A stretch of 15,444 nt of DNA from Friedmanniella sp. (GCA_025964935.1 JAOPXW010000028.1:1-15444); one strand, 5' to 3'. Counted from the stretch's first letter, positions 1-7,220 are shown. The notes: generated from the sequence alone by a model not told the origin. Translations and numbers: made by a program.

Positions 1-72
1 CCTCCTCCGTGCGGGGGCGCGCGGCGACGAAAAGCGTGTCGCAGCTTCCTCCTCCGTGCGGGGGCGCGCGGC
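1..72. repeat. 25-bp direct repeat, two copies 47 bp apart
   Basis: Positions 1-25 and 48-72 are identical over 25 bp (both begin CCTCCTCCGTGCGG and end GCGCGCGGC). They are separated by 22 unrelated bases. The first copy touches the window edge, so the repeat could be longer or have more copies to the left. The second copy supplies one arm of the hairpin that follows pckG; the first copy lacks the matching GCCCCC arm. I see no gene in positions 1-92. Confidence 0.85.
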
Positions 73-77
73 CCCCG
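59..77 (-). terminator. Hairpin after pckG, possible terminator
   Basis: CGGGGGC (59-65) can pair with GCCCCCG (71-77) around a 5-nt GCGCG loop, a 7-bp all-GC stem. On the minus strand it begins 15 nt beyond the pckG stop. No U-tract follows, so it would be a U-less terminator of the kind often proposed in actinobacteria. The stem is seen; its function is inferred. Confidence 0.4.
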
Positions 78-92
78 ACGCTCGAAGCCGGG

Positions 93-1970
93 TCAGCGGA
101 GGCGGTCCTTCAGGGTGGTCAGCTGGGTGCGGAGGGCGGCGGGGAGCTTGGGGCCGAGCTGGGCGAACCACTCCTCGATGAGCGGCACCTCCGCGTTCCA
201 CTCGTCCGTGTCGACGGCGGTGGCCGCCCGGAGCTGGTCCTCGGTGACCGCCAGACCGGTGACGTCGAGCGAGCCGGGGGCGGGCACCAGGCCGATGGGG
301 GTGTCGACGGCGTCGGCGGTCCCCTCGAGGCGCTCGGCCACCCACTTCAGGACGCGGCTGTTCTCGCCGAAGCCCGGCCACAGGAAGCTGCCGTCAGCGG
401 CCCGACGGAACCAGTTGACGTAGAACACCGCCGGCTGCCGGTCGGCGTCGTGGCGCTGGCCGAGGTCGAGCCAGTGCTGCAGGTAGTCCGCGGCGTGGTA
501 GCCGATGAAGGGCAGCATCGCCATCGGGTCGCGCCGGACCACCCCGACGGCCCCGGTGGCGGCGGCCGTGGTCTCGCTCGAGAGGGTCGCGCCCATGAAG
601 ACCCCGTGGGCCCAGTCGCGGGCCTGCGTCACCAGCGGGACCGTGGTCTTGCGCCGACCGCCGAAGACGATGGCGTCGATCGGGACGCCCTGCGGGCTGT
701 GGAAGTCCTCCGACAGGACCGGGCACTGCGTGATGGGCACGCAGAACCGGCTGTTGGGGTGGGCCGCGGGCTCACCGGGCCGGCCGCCGACCGGGCCGTC
801 CTCGGGGGTCCAGCTCCGGCCCTTCCAGTCGATCAGGTGCCGCGGCGGGTTGCCCATCCCCTCCCACCACACGTCGCCGTGGTCGGTCAGGGCCACGTTC
901 GTGTAGAGCGTCGTGCCGCGGTCGAGCGCCCGCATCGCGTTGGGGTTGGTGGCCCGTCCGGTGCCCGGGGCGACGCCGAACAGGCCGAACTCGGGGTTGA
1001 CCGCGTACAGCCGCCCGTCGGCGCCGAACCGCATCCAGGCGATGTCGTCCCCCACCATCTCGGCCTTCCAGCCGGGGAGGGTGGGCTCGAGCATGGCCAG
1101 GTTGGTCTTCCCGCACGCGCTCGGGAAGGCGGCCGCGATGTGGTACGCCTTTCCGGCCGGCGAGATCAGCTTCACGATCAGCATGTGCTCGGCCAGCCAC
1201 CCCTCCTCGTGGGCGATGGCCGAGGCGATCCGGAGGGCGTAGCACTTCTTCCCCAGCAGCGCGTTGCCGCCGTAGCCGGAGCCGTACGACCAGATCTCGC
1301 GGTCCTCGGGAAAGTGGCTGATGTACTTGGTCGGGTTGCTCGGCCACACGACGTCGGCCTGCCCGGGCTCCAGCGGCATGCCGACCGAGTGCAGGCAGGG
1401 CACGAAGGGCGCATCGCCGCCACGGGTCATCGCGGCCAGGACGTCGGTCCCCATCCGGGTCATGATCTTCATGCTGATGACCACGTACGGGGTGTCGGTG
1501 ATCTCCACGCCGAACATCGGCTGCTCGGCGTCCAGCGAGCCCATGCAGAAGGGGATCACGTACATCGTGCGGCCCCGCATGGACCCCCGGTAGAGCTCGG
1601 TCATCAGCGACCGCATCTGGGCCGGGTCCATCCAGTTGTTCGTGGGACCGGCGTCCTCGGGGTCGCGCGAGCAGATGTAGGTCCGGTCCTCGACGCGGGC
1701 GACGTCGGTGGGGTCGGTGCGGGTGGAGAAGGAGTTCGGCTTGGTGACGGGATCCAGGCGGACCAACGTCCCGGCGGCGACCAGGCCGTCGGTGAGCTCG
1801 GTCCACTCCGCCTCGGAGCCGTCGCACCAGCGGATCGCGTCGGGCTGGGTCAGGGCGGCCACCTCGGCGACCCAGGCCAACAGGCGGGCGTGGCTGGTGG
1901 GGCCGGTCGGCTGCGGGGGTGTGGCGACGGTGGCGGCCACGGCGGTGATGGGCTCGAGCGTGGTGGTCAT
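93..1970 (-). CDS. pckG: Phosphoenolpyruvate carboxykinase (GTP)
   Basis: This cytosolic enzyme converts oxaloacetate + GTP to phosphoenolpyruvate + GDP + CO2, linking the TCA cycle to gluconeogenesis. The product is 625 residues, close to the usual ~600-620 for GTP-type enzymes. Visible motifs are the kinase-1 P-loop FPSACGKTN (282-290), which contains the reactive cysteine of the GTP family at 286, the metal-binding GDDIAW (307-312), [26 protein letters not shown], and the C-terminal [15 protein letters not shown] region. I chose the ATG at 1970 because AAGGAG sits 6 nt upstream (1982-1977 on the minus strand). A longer reading frame reaches 2024 but has no such site, and its extra residues do not resemble the family. 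It appears monocistronic: the next gene on its strand lies about 340 bp upstream and a hairpin follows the stop. The identity is very secure. Confidence 0.97.
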   Translation of the reverse strand: MTTTLEPITAVAATVATPPQPTGPTSHARLLAWVAEVAALTQPDAIRWCDGSEAEWTELTDGLVAAGTLVRLDPVTKPNSFSTRTDPTDVARVEDRTYICSRDPEDAGPTNNWMDPAQMRSLMTELYRGSMRGRTMYVIPFCMGSLDAEQPMFGVEITDTPYVVISMKIMTRMGTDVLAAMTRGGDAPFVPCLHSVGMPLEPGQADVVWPSNPTKYISHFPEDREIWSYGSGYGGNALLGKKCYALRIASAIAHEEGWLAEHMLIVKLISPAGKAYHIAAAFPSACGKTNLAMLEPTLPGWKAEMVGDDIAWMRFGADGRLYAVNPEFGLFGVAPGTGRATNPNAMRALDRGTTLYTNVALTDHGDVWWEGMGNPPRHLIDWKGRSWTPEDGPVGGRPGEPAAHPNSRFCVPITQCPVLSEDFHSPQGVPIDAIVFGGRRKTTVPLVTQARDWAHGVFMGATLSSETTAAATGAVGVVRRDPMAMLPFIGYHAADYLQHWLDLGQRHDADRQPAVFYVNWFRRAADGSFLWPGFGENSRVLKWVAERLEGTADAVDTPIGLVPAPGSLDVTGLAVTEDQLRAATAVDTDEWNAEVPLIEEWFAQLGPKLPAALRTQLTTLKDRLR

Positions 1971-2312
1971 CGAGGACTCCTTGAATAGGACCAGTTGTGG
2001 TAGTGGTCCCACGCTAGCCCACAAGTGACACTGGTATTATCGTGCCAGTCACGTGACCCCAGCCACAGCGCGGTCGGGGCGCCTCAGCCGAGGCGGGAGG
2101 ACACCGCTGGTCGTGACGCGGCTCACGCAGAAGCGTTGCTCAGCCCCTAAGACCCCAGGTTTCGAGCGGGTGACGAGACCAGACCAGTTGCCCTGGTGGT
2201 GTGATCCAGGTCATGCCCGGAGCGGGGCCGACCCTGCAGCACCAGCCGTGACGGGGGCATCGGGAGACGCCGCGTGCCGACGAGGGGCAGTCCGTGCCGC
2301 CGGCGGGCGGTC
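1971..2312 (-). promoter_or_regulatory. pckG upstream region with dyad-symmetric sites
   Basis: This 342-bp stretch holds no convincing gene. On the minus strand a possible -10 hexamer GATAAT lies at 2041-2036; I see no good -35. It is bracketed by an inverted repeat ACTGG-N10-CCAGT (2030-2049), which would place a bound protein over the -10. Next to it is the perfect 10-bp palindrome GTCACGTGAC (2048-2057), and closer to the gene is GGACCA-N10-TGGTCC (1988-2009). A CGCCTC-AGCC-GAGGCG hairpin lies at 2080-2095. A CRP/GlxR-like TGTGA-N6-TCATG lies at 2200-2215, with two mismatches in its right half to TGTGA-N6-TCACA. The symmetries are seen; regulatory roles are inferred. Confidence 0.45.
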
Positions 2313-2549
2313 TCAGTGGAACTGCGGAACGATCAGCCAGAGGCAGAACAGGACCAGCAGCCCGGCCAGGGCCAGGAAGGCGTAGCCCAGGCCGCGGGTG
2401 GCCCCAGTGCCGCCGGTGGTGCCGCCGGCCGTGCGCACCTGGGCGGCGGACACGAACCGGACGCCGAGGGACAGCAGCAGGACGAAGACGACGCTCGCCA
2501 CGATGGAGACCACGCCCACGACCCCGAGGGCGGTCCAGTCGATCTTCAT
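2313..2549 (-). CDS. Small two-helix membrane protein coupled to pit
   Basis: This is a 78-residue protein with two hydrophobic segments, about residues 7-35 and 51-75. They are joined by a short Gly/Thr-rich loop (TAGGTTGGTGATRG region) and the protein ends in PQFH. It begins at an ATG overlapping the stop of the phosphate transporter gene (ATGA, 2546-2549). GGGAG lies 7 nt upstream inside that gene, so the two should be translated together. I do not recognise a named family. The coupling suggests an accessory or assembly partner of the transporter, which is inference. High GC at third codon positions and the clean membrane pattern support a real gene. Confidence 0.8.
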   Translation of the reverse strand: MKIDWTALGVVGVVSIVASVVFVLLLSLGVRFVSAAQVRTAGGTTGGTGATRGLGYAFLALAGLLVLFCLWLIVPQFH

Positions 2550-3748
2550 CGGGAGGCTCCCTTGGTCGGGACCTTGCCGGGCGTCCGCGGATCGTCGGCG
2601 AAGCTGGTGGGCGCGGCGGAGGCGAGGACGAACACGTCACGGCCCTCGGTGACATTGCTGCGGGTGATGGTGTTGCGTCGGGAGACGGCGAAGATGATGC
2701 CGCAGCCCACGGCGAGCAGGACGAGCAGGATGATCACCCCGGCCAGGCCCTGGTCCGACAGCAGGGCGGCCAGGCCACCGACCAGCCCGGCCCCCGGCAG
2801 GGTCAGCAGCCAGGCGACGAGCATCTTGCGGGCGACGGTCCAGCGCACCTCGCCGCCCGGTCGGCCGAGGCCCGAGCCCAGGATGGAGCCGGTGGCGACG
2901 TGCGTCGTCGACAGCCCGAAGCCGAGGTGGGAGGAGGCCAGGATGGTGGCGGTGGTCGCGGCGCCGGCGGCCGCCCCCTGCGGGGTCTCGATCTCCACGA
3001 TGCCCTTGCCCATGGTGCGCATGATGCGCCAGCCGCCGGAGTAGGTGCCGAGCCCGATCGCCACGCCGGCGGCGAGGATGACCCACCACTGCGGACCGGT
3101 GCCCGCCGTCTGCAGGTTGGCGGCGACCAGGACGAGGGTGATGACGCCCATGGTCTTCTGGCCGTCGCTGGTCCCGTGGGCGAGGGCGACCAGGGAGGCG
3201 GTGAAGGCCTGGCCGTACTTGAACCCTGCCTGGCTCTGGCCGCTGGGGGTCTTGCGTGTGATGCGGTAGGCGAGCCGGGTGGCCAGCGCGGCGCCGATGC
3301 CGGCGACCAGGGGGGCGGCGAGGGCCGGCAGCAGGACCTTGGAGACGACCACGGGCCCGTTCACCGAGCTGATGCCGGCGCCCACCACGACGGCACCGAT
3401 CAGGCCGCCGAAGAGGGCGTGGGAAGAGCTGGACGGGAGCCCGAGCAGCCAGGTCAGGAGGTTCCAGATGATGGCACCGATCAGACCGGCCAGCACGATG
3501 GGGGCGGTGATGAGGCGGTCGTCGAAAAAGCCGTTCGAGATCGTCTTGGCCACGGCGGTGGAGAGGCACGCGCCGACCAGGTTGAGGACGGCGGCGAGGA
3601 ACACTGCCGTACGCGGCTTGAGGGCGCCGGTGGCGATGGGGCCGGCCATGGCGTTCGCACTGTCGTGGAAGCCGTTGGTGAAATCGAAGATGAGCGCCAC
3701 CACGATGACGGCGACCACCACGAACAACAGTGTCACTTCAGGCCCCAT
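2546..3748 (-). CDS. pit: Inorganic phosphate transporter, PiT family
   Basis: This 400-residue integral membrane protein is predicted to import phosphate, in known PiT members as a metal-phosphate complex driven by the proton gradient. The family's duplicated signature is visible: GFHDSANAMA (26-35) in the first half and HGTSDGQKTMG (191-201) plus STTHVATGSILGSG (280-293) in the second. The conserved GLPSSSSHALFGGLIGA lies at 103-119. Hydrophobic helices run almost the whole length, and a hydrophilic tail of about 35 residues ends the protein. The ATG at 3748 has only a weak ribosome-binding site. The stop overlaps the start of the 78-residue membrane protein gene. A PHO box about 60-80 nt upstream implies control by phosphate through PhoP. 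Family assignment is firm; metal or cation coupling is not visible from sequence. Confidence 0.95.
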   Translation of the reverse strand: MGPEVTLLFVVVAVIVVALIFDFTNGFHDSANAMAGPIATGALKPRTAVFLAAVLNLVGACLSTAVAKTISNGFFDDRLITAPIVLAGLIGAIIWNLLTWLLGLPSSSSHALFGGLIGAVVVGAGISSVNGPVVVSKVLLPALAAPLVAGIGAALATRLAYRITRKTPSGQSQAGFKYGQAFTASLVALAHGTSDGQKTMGVITLVLVAANLQTAGTGPQWWVILAAGVAIGLGTYSGGWRIMRTMGKGIVEIETPQGAAAGAATTATILASSHLGFGLSTTHVATGSILGSGLGRPGGEVRWTVARKMLVAWLLTLPGAGLVGGLAALLSDQGLAGVIILLVLLAVGCGIIFAVSRRNTITRSNVTEGRDVFVLASAAPTSFADDPRTPGKVPTKGASR

Positions 3749-3805
3749 CCGGAACAGGTTGCGGCGCCGGTGGACACCTGCGTCGTTGACGTTAAGACAC
3801 TAACG

Positions 3806-3827
3806 GTCATGTGAACAAGAGGTGAAC
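3806..3827 (-). promoter_or_regulatory. PHO box (PhoP-binding direct repeats) upstream of pit
   Basis: Read on the minus strand toward pit, there are two consecutive 11-mers, GTTCACCTCTT (3827-3817) then GTTCACATGAC (3816-3806). Direct 11-bp repeats beginning GTTCAC are the defining pattern of the PhoP box described in Streptomyces. A possible -10 (TAGTGT, 3803-3798) follows immediately, so PhoP would act at or near the -35 position. The repeats are seen; PhoP control is inferred from the known motif. Confidence 0.7.
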
Positions 3828-3918
3828 GAAGCCGCGTGTCGAGGCAGGTCAGAGGCCCATCGCGGGGTGGCCGGGAGGCCCGCCGCGACGGCCGTCACAC
3901 CGTACGCCGGTGCACCGT

Positions 3919-3948
3919 TTCGACCTCACGGACTCGGGCCGCTATGAT
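3919..3948 (+). promoter_or_regulatory. Promoter of tRNA-Arg
   Basis: TTCGAC (3919-3924) and TATGAT (3943-3948) are separated by 18 bp and fit housekeeping sigma -35/-10 elements. They lie about 35 nt upstream of the mature tRNA 5' end. No other gene on this strand would need a promoter here. Confidence 0.55.
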
Positions 3949-3961
3949 GGTGGATCGTTGT

Positions 3962-3975
3962 CCCCCTCGTGGGGG
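3962..3975 (+). other. GC hairpin in the tRNA-Arg 5' leader
   Basis: CCCCC-TCGT-GGGGG forms a 5-bp all-GC stem with a 4-nt loop, between the TATGAT box and the tRNA and ending 6 nt before the mature 5' end. It lies in the part of the precursor that RNase P would remove. It lacks a U-tract, so I do not call it a terminator. Confidence 0.5.
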
Positions 3976-3981
3976 CGGCCG

Positions 3982-4057
3982 GCACTCGTAGCTCAACGGA
4001 TAGAGCATCTGACTACGGATCAGAAGGTTGGGAGTTCGAATCTCTCCGGGTGCGCCA
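3982..4057 (+). tRNA. tRNA-Arg (anticodon ACG)
   Basis: The cloverleaf is complete. The 7-bp acceptor stem is GCACTCG/CGGGTGC with one U-G pair. The D arm is GCTC...GAGC and the anticodon stem is TCTGA/TCAGA around the loop CTACGGA. Position 34 is therefore A and the anticodon is ACG, read as ICG after deamination, decoding CGU/CGC/CGA. The T arm is GGGAG-TTCGAAT-CTCTC. The discriminator is G, and the 3' CCA is encoded in the DNA (4055-4057). No tRNA neighbours it and no duplicated 3' end marks an integration site. Confidence 0.98.
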
Positions 4058-4168
4058 GACCTGTGTCGCCGCGCCAGATCGCGTCCGAGGAATCTCCGCC
4101 GGGCCGTTCCGCCTGACCTCCCTTGCTGCTAGAACTGTGGCCTGCACCCGCTCCGTTGGAGGTCCACC

Positions 4169-4606
4169 GTGAAGCTCTCCCGCCGCATCCTGGCCACTCT
4201 CGCGCTGGCCTTCGCCGGCCTCCTGGCCTTCGTCACCCCGGCCTCGGCCGACACGTACGAGTACCAGATCGCCGTCCAGGGAGACTTCTGGGCGTACGAG
4301 AACGCCTACTCGGGCAACGACTACGGACACGCGGTCTACGAGGACGGCGGAGACGAGATCTACATCCAGGACGACAAGAAGGACGGGATGAGAGTCGCGG
4401 CCTTCTGGTCGGTGCCCTCGCTCAACCGCACCGGCCTGTGCGTCAACACCGGTGGCTACATGGCCCTCCACGAGTGCAACAAGAGCTTCGCCGAGGGGCA
4501 CCGTATCTACATCAAGTTCGCCGGTCGCTGCGACGGAGCCGTCAGCTCATGTCGCTACCTCAGCCAGTACTCCAACGGTGCCGCGACGGACAGCACCCTC
4601 ACCTGA
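4169..4606 (+). CDS. Small secreted protein, four cysteines
   Basis: This 145-residue protein has a typical Sec signal peptide: positive n-region KLSRR, hydrophobic core to about residue 22, and a likely cut after ASA (25-27). The mature ~118 residues are rich in Asp, Tyr and Gly and carry four cysteines (91, 103, 121, 128), which could form two disulfides outside the cell. A central strip, AVYEDGGDEIYIQDDKKDG followed by MRVAAFW, alternates acidic and hydrophobic residues as in beta-strands. The GTG start at 4169 is supported by GGAGG 6 nt upstream. It lies 45 nt before a second secreted-protein gene with the same general design. I do not recognise a named family and cannot assign a function. 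It encodes no catalytic motif I can identify. Confidence 0.88.
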   Translation: MKLSRRILATLALAFAGLLAFVTPASADTYEYQIAVQGDFWAYENAYSGNDYGHAVYEDGGDEIYIQDDKKDGMRVAAFWSVPSLNRTGLCVNTGGYMALHECNKSFAEGHRIYIKFAGRCDGAVSSCRYLSQYSNGAATDSTLT

Positions 4607-4651
4607 GGGCCGTCGAGACCGCCGCACACCCAGGACGACAGGAGATCCCCG

Positions 4652-5062
4652 ATGATGAAGTCCCGACCCCTCGCCCGGGCCGGCGCGATCCTGCTGGCTG
4701 CGGTCGGCCTCATGGCGCTGGTCGGCCCGCAGTCGGCGTCGGCCCGCGACGGCCGCGCCTTCACCAGCGACACCGGTGACATCGCCGGCCACACCTCCTA
4801 CTACGACGCGACCGACATCTACACCGTCTACGACGACGACGCGGACTCGGTCGGGGTCGTCGGATGGATCGAGATCAAGCAGTCCGACGGCAGCTGGCGA
4901 CCCTTCCCGCGGGTGTACGTCGGGACCGGCAACGGGACCCAACGGTCCAACTACAAGGACGTGGTCCGGGAGGCCGCGACGGTCCGGATCTGGGCGTGCC
5001 GGCAGAACGGCCCCGACGGCTACCCCTTCAACTGTGGTCGGGCTGACGTCTCCGGCAGCTGA
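4652..5062 (+). CDS. Small secreted protein, two cysteines
   Basis: This 136-residue protein has a Sec signal peptide (hydrophobic core about 10-25, likely cut after SASA at 31). The mature ~105 residues carry two cysteines (116, 128) that could form one disulfide. It shares a loose pattern with the preceding protein: Tyr/Asp-rich stretch, acidic run YDDDADS, then a hydrophobic strand ending in Trp (VGVVGW). The two may be distant paralogues. AGGAG lies 7 nt before the ATG at 4652; a second ATG at 4655 is the alternative start. The 45-nt gap to the upstream gene, without a visible terminator, suggests co-transcription. Function is unknown. Secretion is well supported by the sequence; a role such as cell-surface or competition factor would be guesswork. 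Confidence 0.86.
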   Translation: MMKSRPLARAGAILLAAVGLMALVGPQSASARDGRAFTSDTGDIAGHTSYYDATDIYTVYDDDADSVGVVGWIEIKQSDGSWRPFPRVYVGTGNGTQRSNYKDVVREAATVRIWACRQNGPDGYPFNCGRADVSGS

Positions 5063-5137
5063 ACCCGACGTCCTTGCGGCGGCGACACTCACCCCGCCCA
5101 GGAGGGACCGACCAGCTCAGGACCACCGGGGCGAATG

Positions 5138-5151
5138 TTGTAGCGTCAACT
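5138..5151. promoter_or_regulatory. Possible MarR operator and promoter -10
   Basis: GTTG-TAGCGT-CAAC is a short inverted repeat 21 nt before the MarR-family start codon. Its centre, TAGCGT, also fits a -10 hexamer (TANNNT), so a bound dimer would block the promoter. MarR proteins commonly repress their own genes through such sites. The arms are only 4 bp, so this is a tentative call. Confidence 0.35.
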
Positions 5152-5172
5152 GAAGGGTGGAACACTGGACCC

Positions 5173-5715
5173 ATGGCGACGCGATGGCTGGACGACGAGG
5201 AGCAGGCGACCTGGCGGAGCTTCATCGCGGTCGTCGAGCTCCTGCCGGGCGTGCTCGACACCCAGATGCGGCACGAGTCGGGCCTCACCCACTTCGACTA
5301 CCTGGTGCTGGCCATGCTGTCGGAGGACCCGCAGCGCACCCTGCGGATGACCGCCCTCGCAGGCTGGACGAACGCCACGCTGCCCCGGCTGTCGCACGTC
5401 GTACGCCGACTCGAGGGCCGCGGTCTGGTGGAGCGGTTCCCGTGCCCCGAAGACGCCCGCGCCACCAACGCCCGGCTGACCGATCGCGGCTGGGACACCC
5501 TCGTCGCGGCCGCCCCCGGTCACGTCGAGACGGTGCGCGGTCAGGTGTTCGACGCGCTCACCCCGGAGCAGGTGGGTCAGCTGGCCGGGATCGCGCAGGC
5601 CATCCTCGGGCGGATCAGCCCCGGCGGCCGCCCGCTCAGCCCGGGCGCGGGTCCCGTGTCCCCGGGCCAGCGCGGCACGGCGGAGGCCGTGACGACAGGG
5701 CCTGCTCCGGCCTAG
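5173..5715 (+). CDS. MarR-family transcriptional regulator
   Basis: This 180-residue DNA-binding protein has the MarR layout: an N-terminal dimerisation helix region (about 8-35), a winged helix-turn-helix (about 37-110) and a C-terminal helix region (115-150). The recognition helix runs through NATLPRLSHVVRRLEGRGLV. The wing is PCPEDARATNARLT, matching the family's characteristic D.R...(V/L)-L-T pattern. The last ~30 residues are Pro/Gly-rich and probably disordered, an addition to the usual ~145-residue core. The ATG at 5173 is chosen because the protein starts directly on the family's helix; the GAAGGG purine run lies a little far upstream. It lies 8 nt before the glycosyltransferase gene and probably controls it. 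The ligand is unknown. Confidence 0.9.
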   Translation: MATRWLDDEEQATWRSFIAVVELLPGVLDTQMRHESGLTHFDYLVLAMLSEDPQRTLRMTALAGWTNATLPRLSHVVRRLEGRGLVERFPCPEDARATNARLTDRGWDTLVAAAPGHVETVRGQVFDALTPEQVGQLAGIAQAILGRISPGGRPLSPGAGPVSPGQRGTAEAVTTGPAPA

Positions 5716-5723
5716 CATCAACG

Positions 5724-7184
5724 ATGGGCTCTCGCGTTCTCGTCCTCAGCGCCAGCATCGGCTCCGGTCACGTGATGGCCGCCGCCGCCCTGGTCACCGC
5801 CTTCGCGGCCCGGTCCGACGTCGACGAGGTGGCCAGCATCGACGCGCTGCAGGGCTCGAGCGAGGTCTTCCGGGCCTTCTACGACGACGCCTACTTCGCC
5901 CTGGTCAAGGCCACCCCCTGGCTGGTGGGCTGGGGATACGACGCCAACGACGTGCCCTTCAAGCTGGGCAGCTCGGTCTCGCTGTGGGACCGGATCAACA
6001 CTTCCGCCCTCGTCCGGGAGATCCTCGACTTCGCCCCGACCGTCGTCGTCTGCACGCATTTCCTCCCGCTGCGGCTGGTCGCCCTGCTGCTGACCCGCGG
6101 CGGCATCACCTGCTCCCTCTCCGCCGTCACCACCGACTACGACTTCCAGGGCCTCTGGCTGACGGGGGTGTTCACCCGCTACTTCGTGGCCCGCGAGGAG
6201 ACCAAGGACTACCTGGTCGCCATGGGGCTTCCTGAGGAGCGGGTCACGGTGTCGGGCATCCCCGTACGGCCGGAGCTGGGCCAGCCGGTGGACCGGGGGG
6301 CCGTGCTCGGTCGCTACGGGTTGACCGCTGACGTGCCCACCCTGCTGATCTCGGCCGGGGCCGCCGGCGGGGCGTACGTGACCAGCATCGTGAACCAGGT
6401 GAAGCGGCTGCGCTCACCGGTGCAGGCCGTGATCGTGTGCGGTCGCAACGAGGCGCTCCGGGCGCGGATCAGCGCCCAGGTCGAGGGGCTGGACCACCTC
6501 GTGGTCCTGGGCTACACCGACGACATGACCGACCTGATGCGGTCGGCCACCCTGTTCGTCGGCAAGCCCGGCGGGCTGTCGTCCTCGGAGTGCATGGCCG
6601 CCGGTCTCCCGATGGTGCTGGTCAGCCCCATTCCCGGGCAGGAGGTCCGCAACAGCGACTTCCTGCTGGAGGAGGGGGTGGCGGTGCGGTGCAACTACGA
6701 GACCACGGTGGGGGCCAAGATCGACCGGTTGCTCGCGGACCCCGCCACTGTGGCGGCCATGGCCGAGGCTGCCCGCCGCCTCGGCCGTCCCCGGGCCGCC
6801 GAGCAGGTCGCGGCCGACGTGCTGGCCGACCCGGCCCGGCCGCTGTGGATCAGCCGGGCGGCCCAGAAGTCGATCCTGCGCTCCAGCGAGGCCGGCCGGG
6901 CCCGGGCCGACCTCCAGGGGCCCAAACGGCTGGTCACCCTGGACGACGTGCTCACCGGTTCGGCCGCAGCCCTGGTCGTGGCCTCCCAGGTGGGCAAGGT
7001 CGAGGGGGTGGCCGAGGCCAGCCTGGCCCGCGGCGGGCGGGTCTTCATCACCCGCAACCGGCTGTCCCGCCTCCGACGGCACCGACGGCACGACCCGGAG
7101 CTGCTCCTGCTGCTGCGCCGGGTCATCGGGGACCGACCGGACGTGGGTCTGGCGATCCGGCCGGAGGGCAGGGAGGTCAGCTGA
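5724..7184 (+). CDS. GT-B glycosyltransferase, UgtP/MGDG-synthase-like
   Basis: Predicted to transfer a sugar from a nucleotide donor (UDP-sugar in known relatives) to a lipid acceptor such as diacylglycerol at the inner face of the membrane. The N-terminal half opens with the MGDG-synthase-like VLVLSASIGSGHVMAA (5-20) and continues through TTDYDFQGLWLTGVFTRYFV to VSGIPVRP (176-183). The C-terminal half has the GT28-type donor site GKPGGLSSSECMAAGLP (280-296) followed by PIPGQEVRNSDFLLEEGVA (302-320). The GT-B fold ends near residue 375. Residues 376-486 are an extra ~110-residue tail, very Arg- and Leu-rich, that I do not recognise. The ATG at 5724 has no clear Shine-Dalgarno sequence, so it likely depends on translation of the MarR gene ending 8 nt before. 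Fold and family are secure; the exact sugar and acceptor are not. Confidence 0.9.
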   Translation: MGSRVLVLSASIGSGHVMAAAALVTAFAARSDVDEVASIDALQGSSEVFRAFYDDAYFALVKATPWLVGWGYDANDVPFKLGSSVSLWDRINTSALVREILDFAPTVVVCTHFLPLRLVALLLTRGGITCSLSAVTTDYDFQGLWLTGVFTRYFVAREETKDYLVAMGLPEERVTVSGIPVRPELGQPVDRGAVLGRYGLTADVPTLLISAGAAGGAYVTSIVNQVKRLRSPVQAVIVCGRNEALRARISAQVEGLDHLVVLGYTDDMTDLMRSATLFVGKPGGLSSSECMAAGLPMVLVSPIPGQEVRNSDFLLEEGVAVRCNYETTVGAKIDRLLADPATVAAMAEAARRLGRPRAAEQVAADVLADPARPLWISRAAQKSILRSSEAGRARADLQGPKRLVTLDDVLTGSAAALVVASQVGKVEGVAEASLARGGRVFITRNRLSRLRRHRRHDPELLLLLRRVIGDRPDVGLAIRPEGREVS

Positions 7185-7220
7185 CCGGGCTGGAGGGCAG
7201 GGAGGTCAGTTGACCGGGCT
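7163..7220. repeat. 29-bp tandem duplication across convergent gene ends
   Basis: Positions 7163-7191 and 7192-7220 match at 28 of 29 bases (GGAGGGCAGGGAGGTCAG, then C or T, then TGACCGGGCT). A decayed third start (GGAGCCCAGGG) follows at 7221-7231. Copy one contains the glycosyltransferase stop (7182-7184). Copy two contains the protease stop on the other strand (7206-7208). In copy one the palindrome GTCAGCTGAC carries a stop codon in both directions. Confidence 0.93.

Noticed and set aside
9..1988. Long plus-strand ORF opposite pckG (659 codons)
   Set aside because: It is a shadow of pckG produced by high GC; the product is Gly/Arg/Val/His-rich low-complexity sequence, while the minus strand gives an intact known enzyme.
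3982..4168. Integration site of a mobile element at tRNA-Arg
   Set aside because: There is no integrase, no duplicated tRNA 3' end within the window, and the downstream genes have similar base composition.
5157..7184. 675-codon frame starting before the MarR gene
   Set aside because: Its first part is the MarR gene read out of frame. The glycosyltransferase motif set begins at the ATG at 5724.
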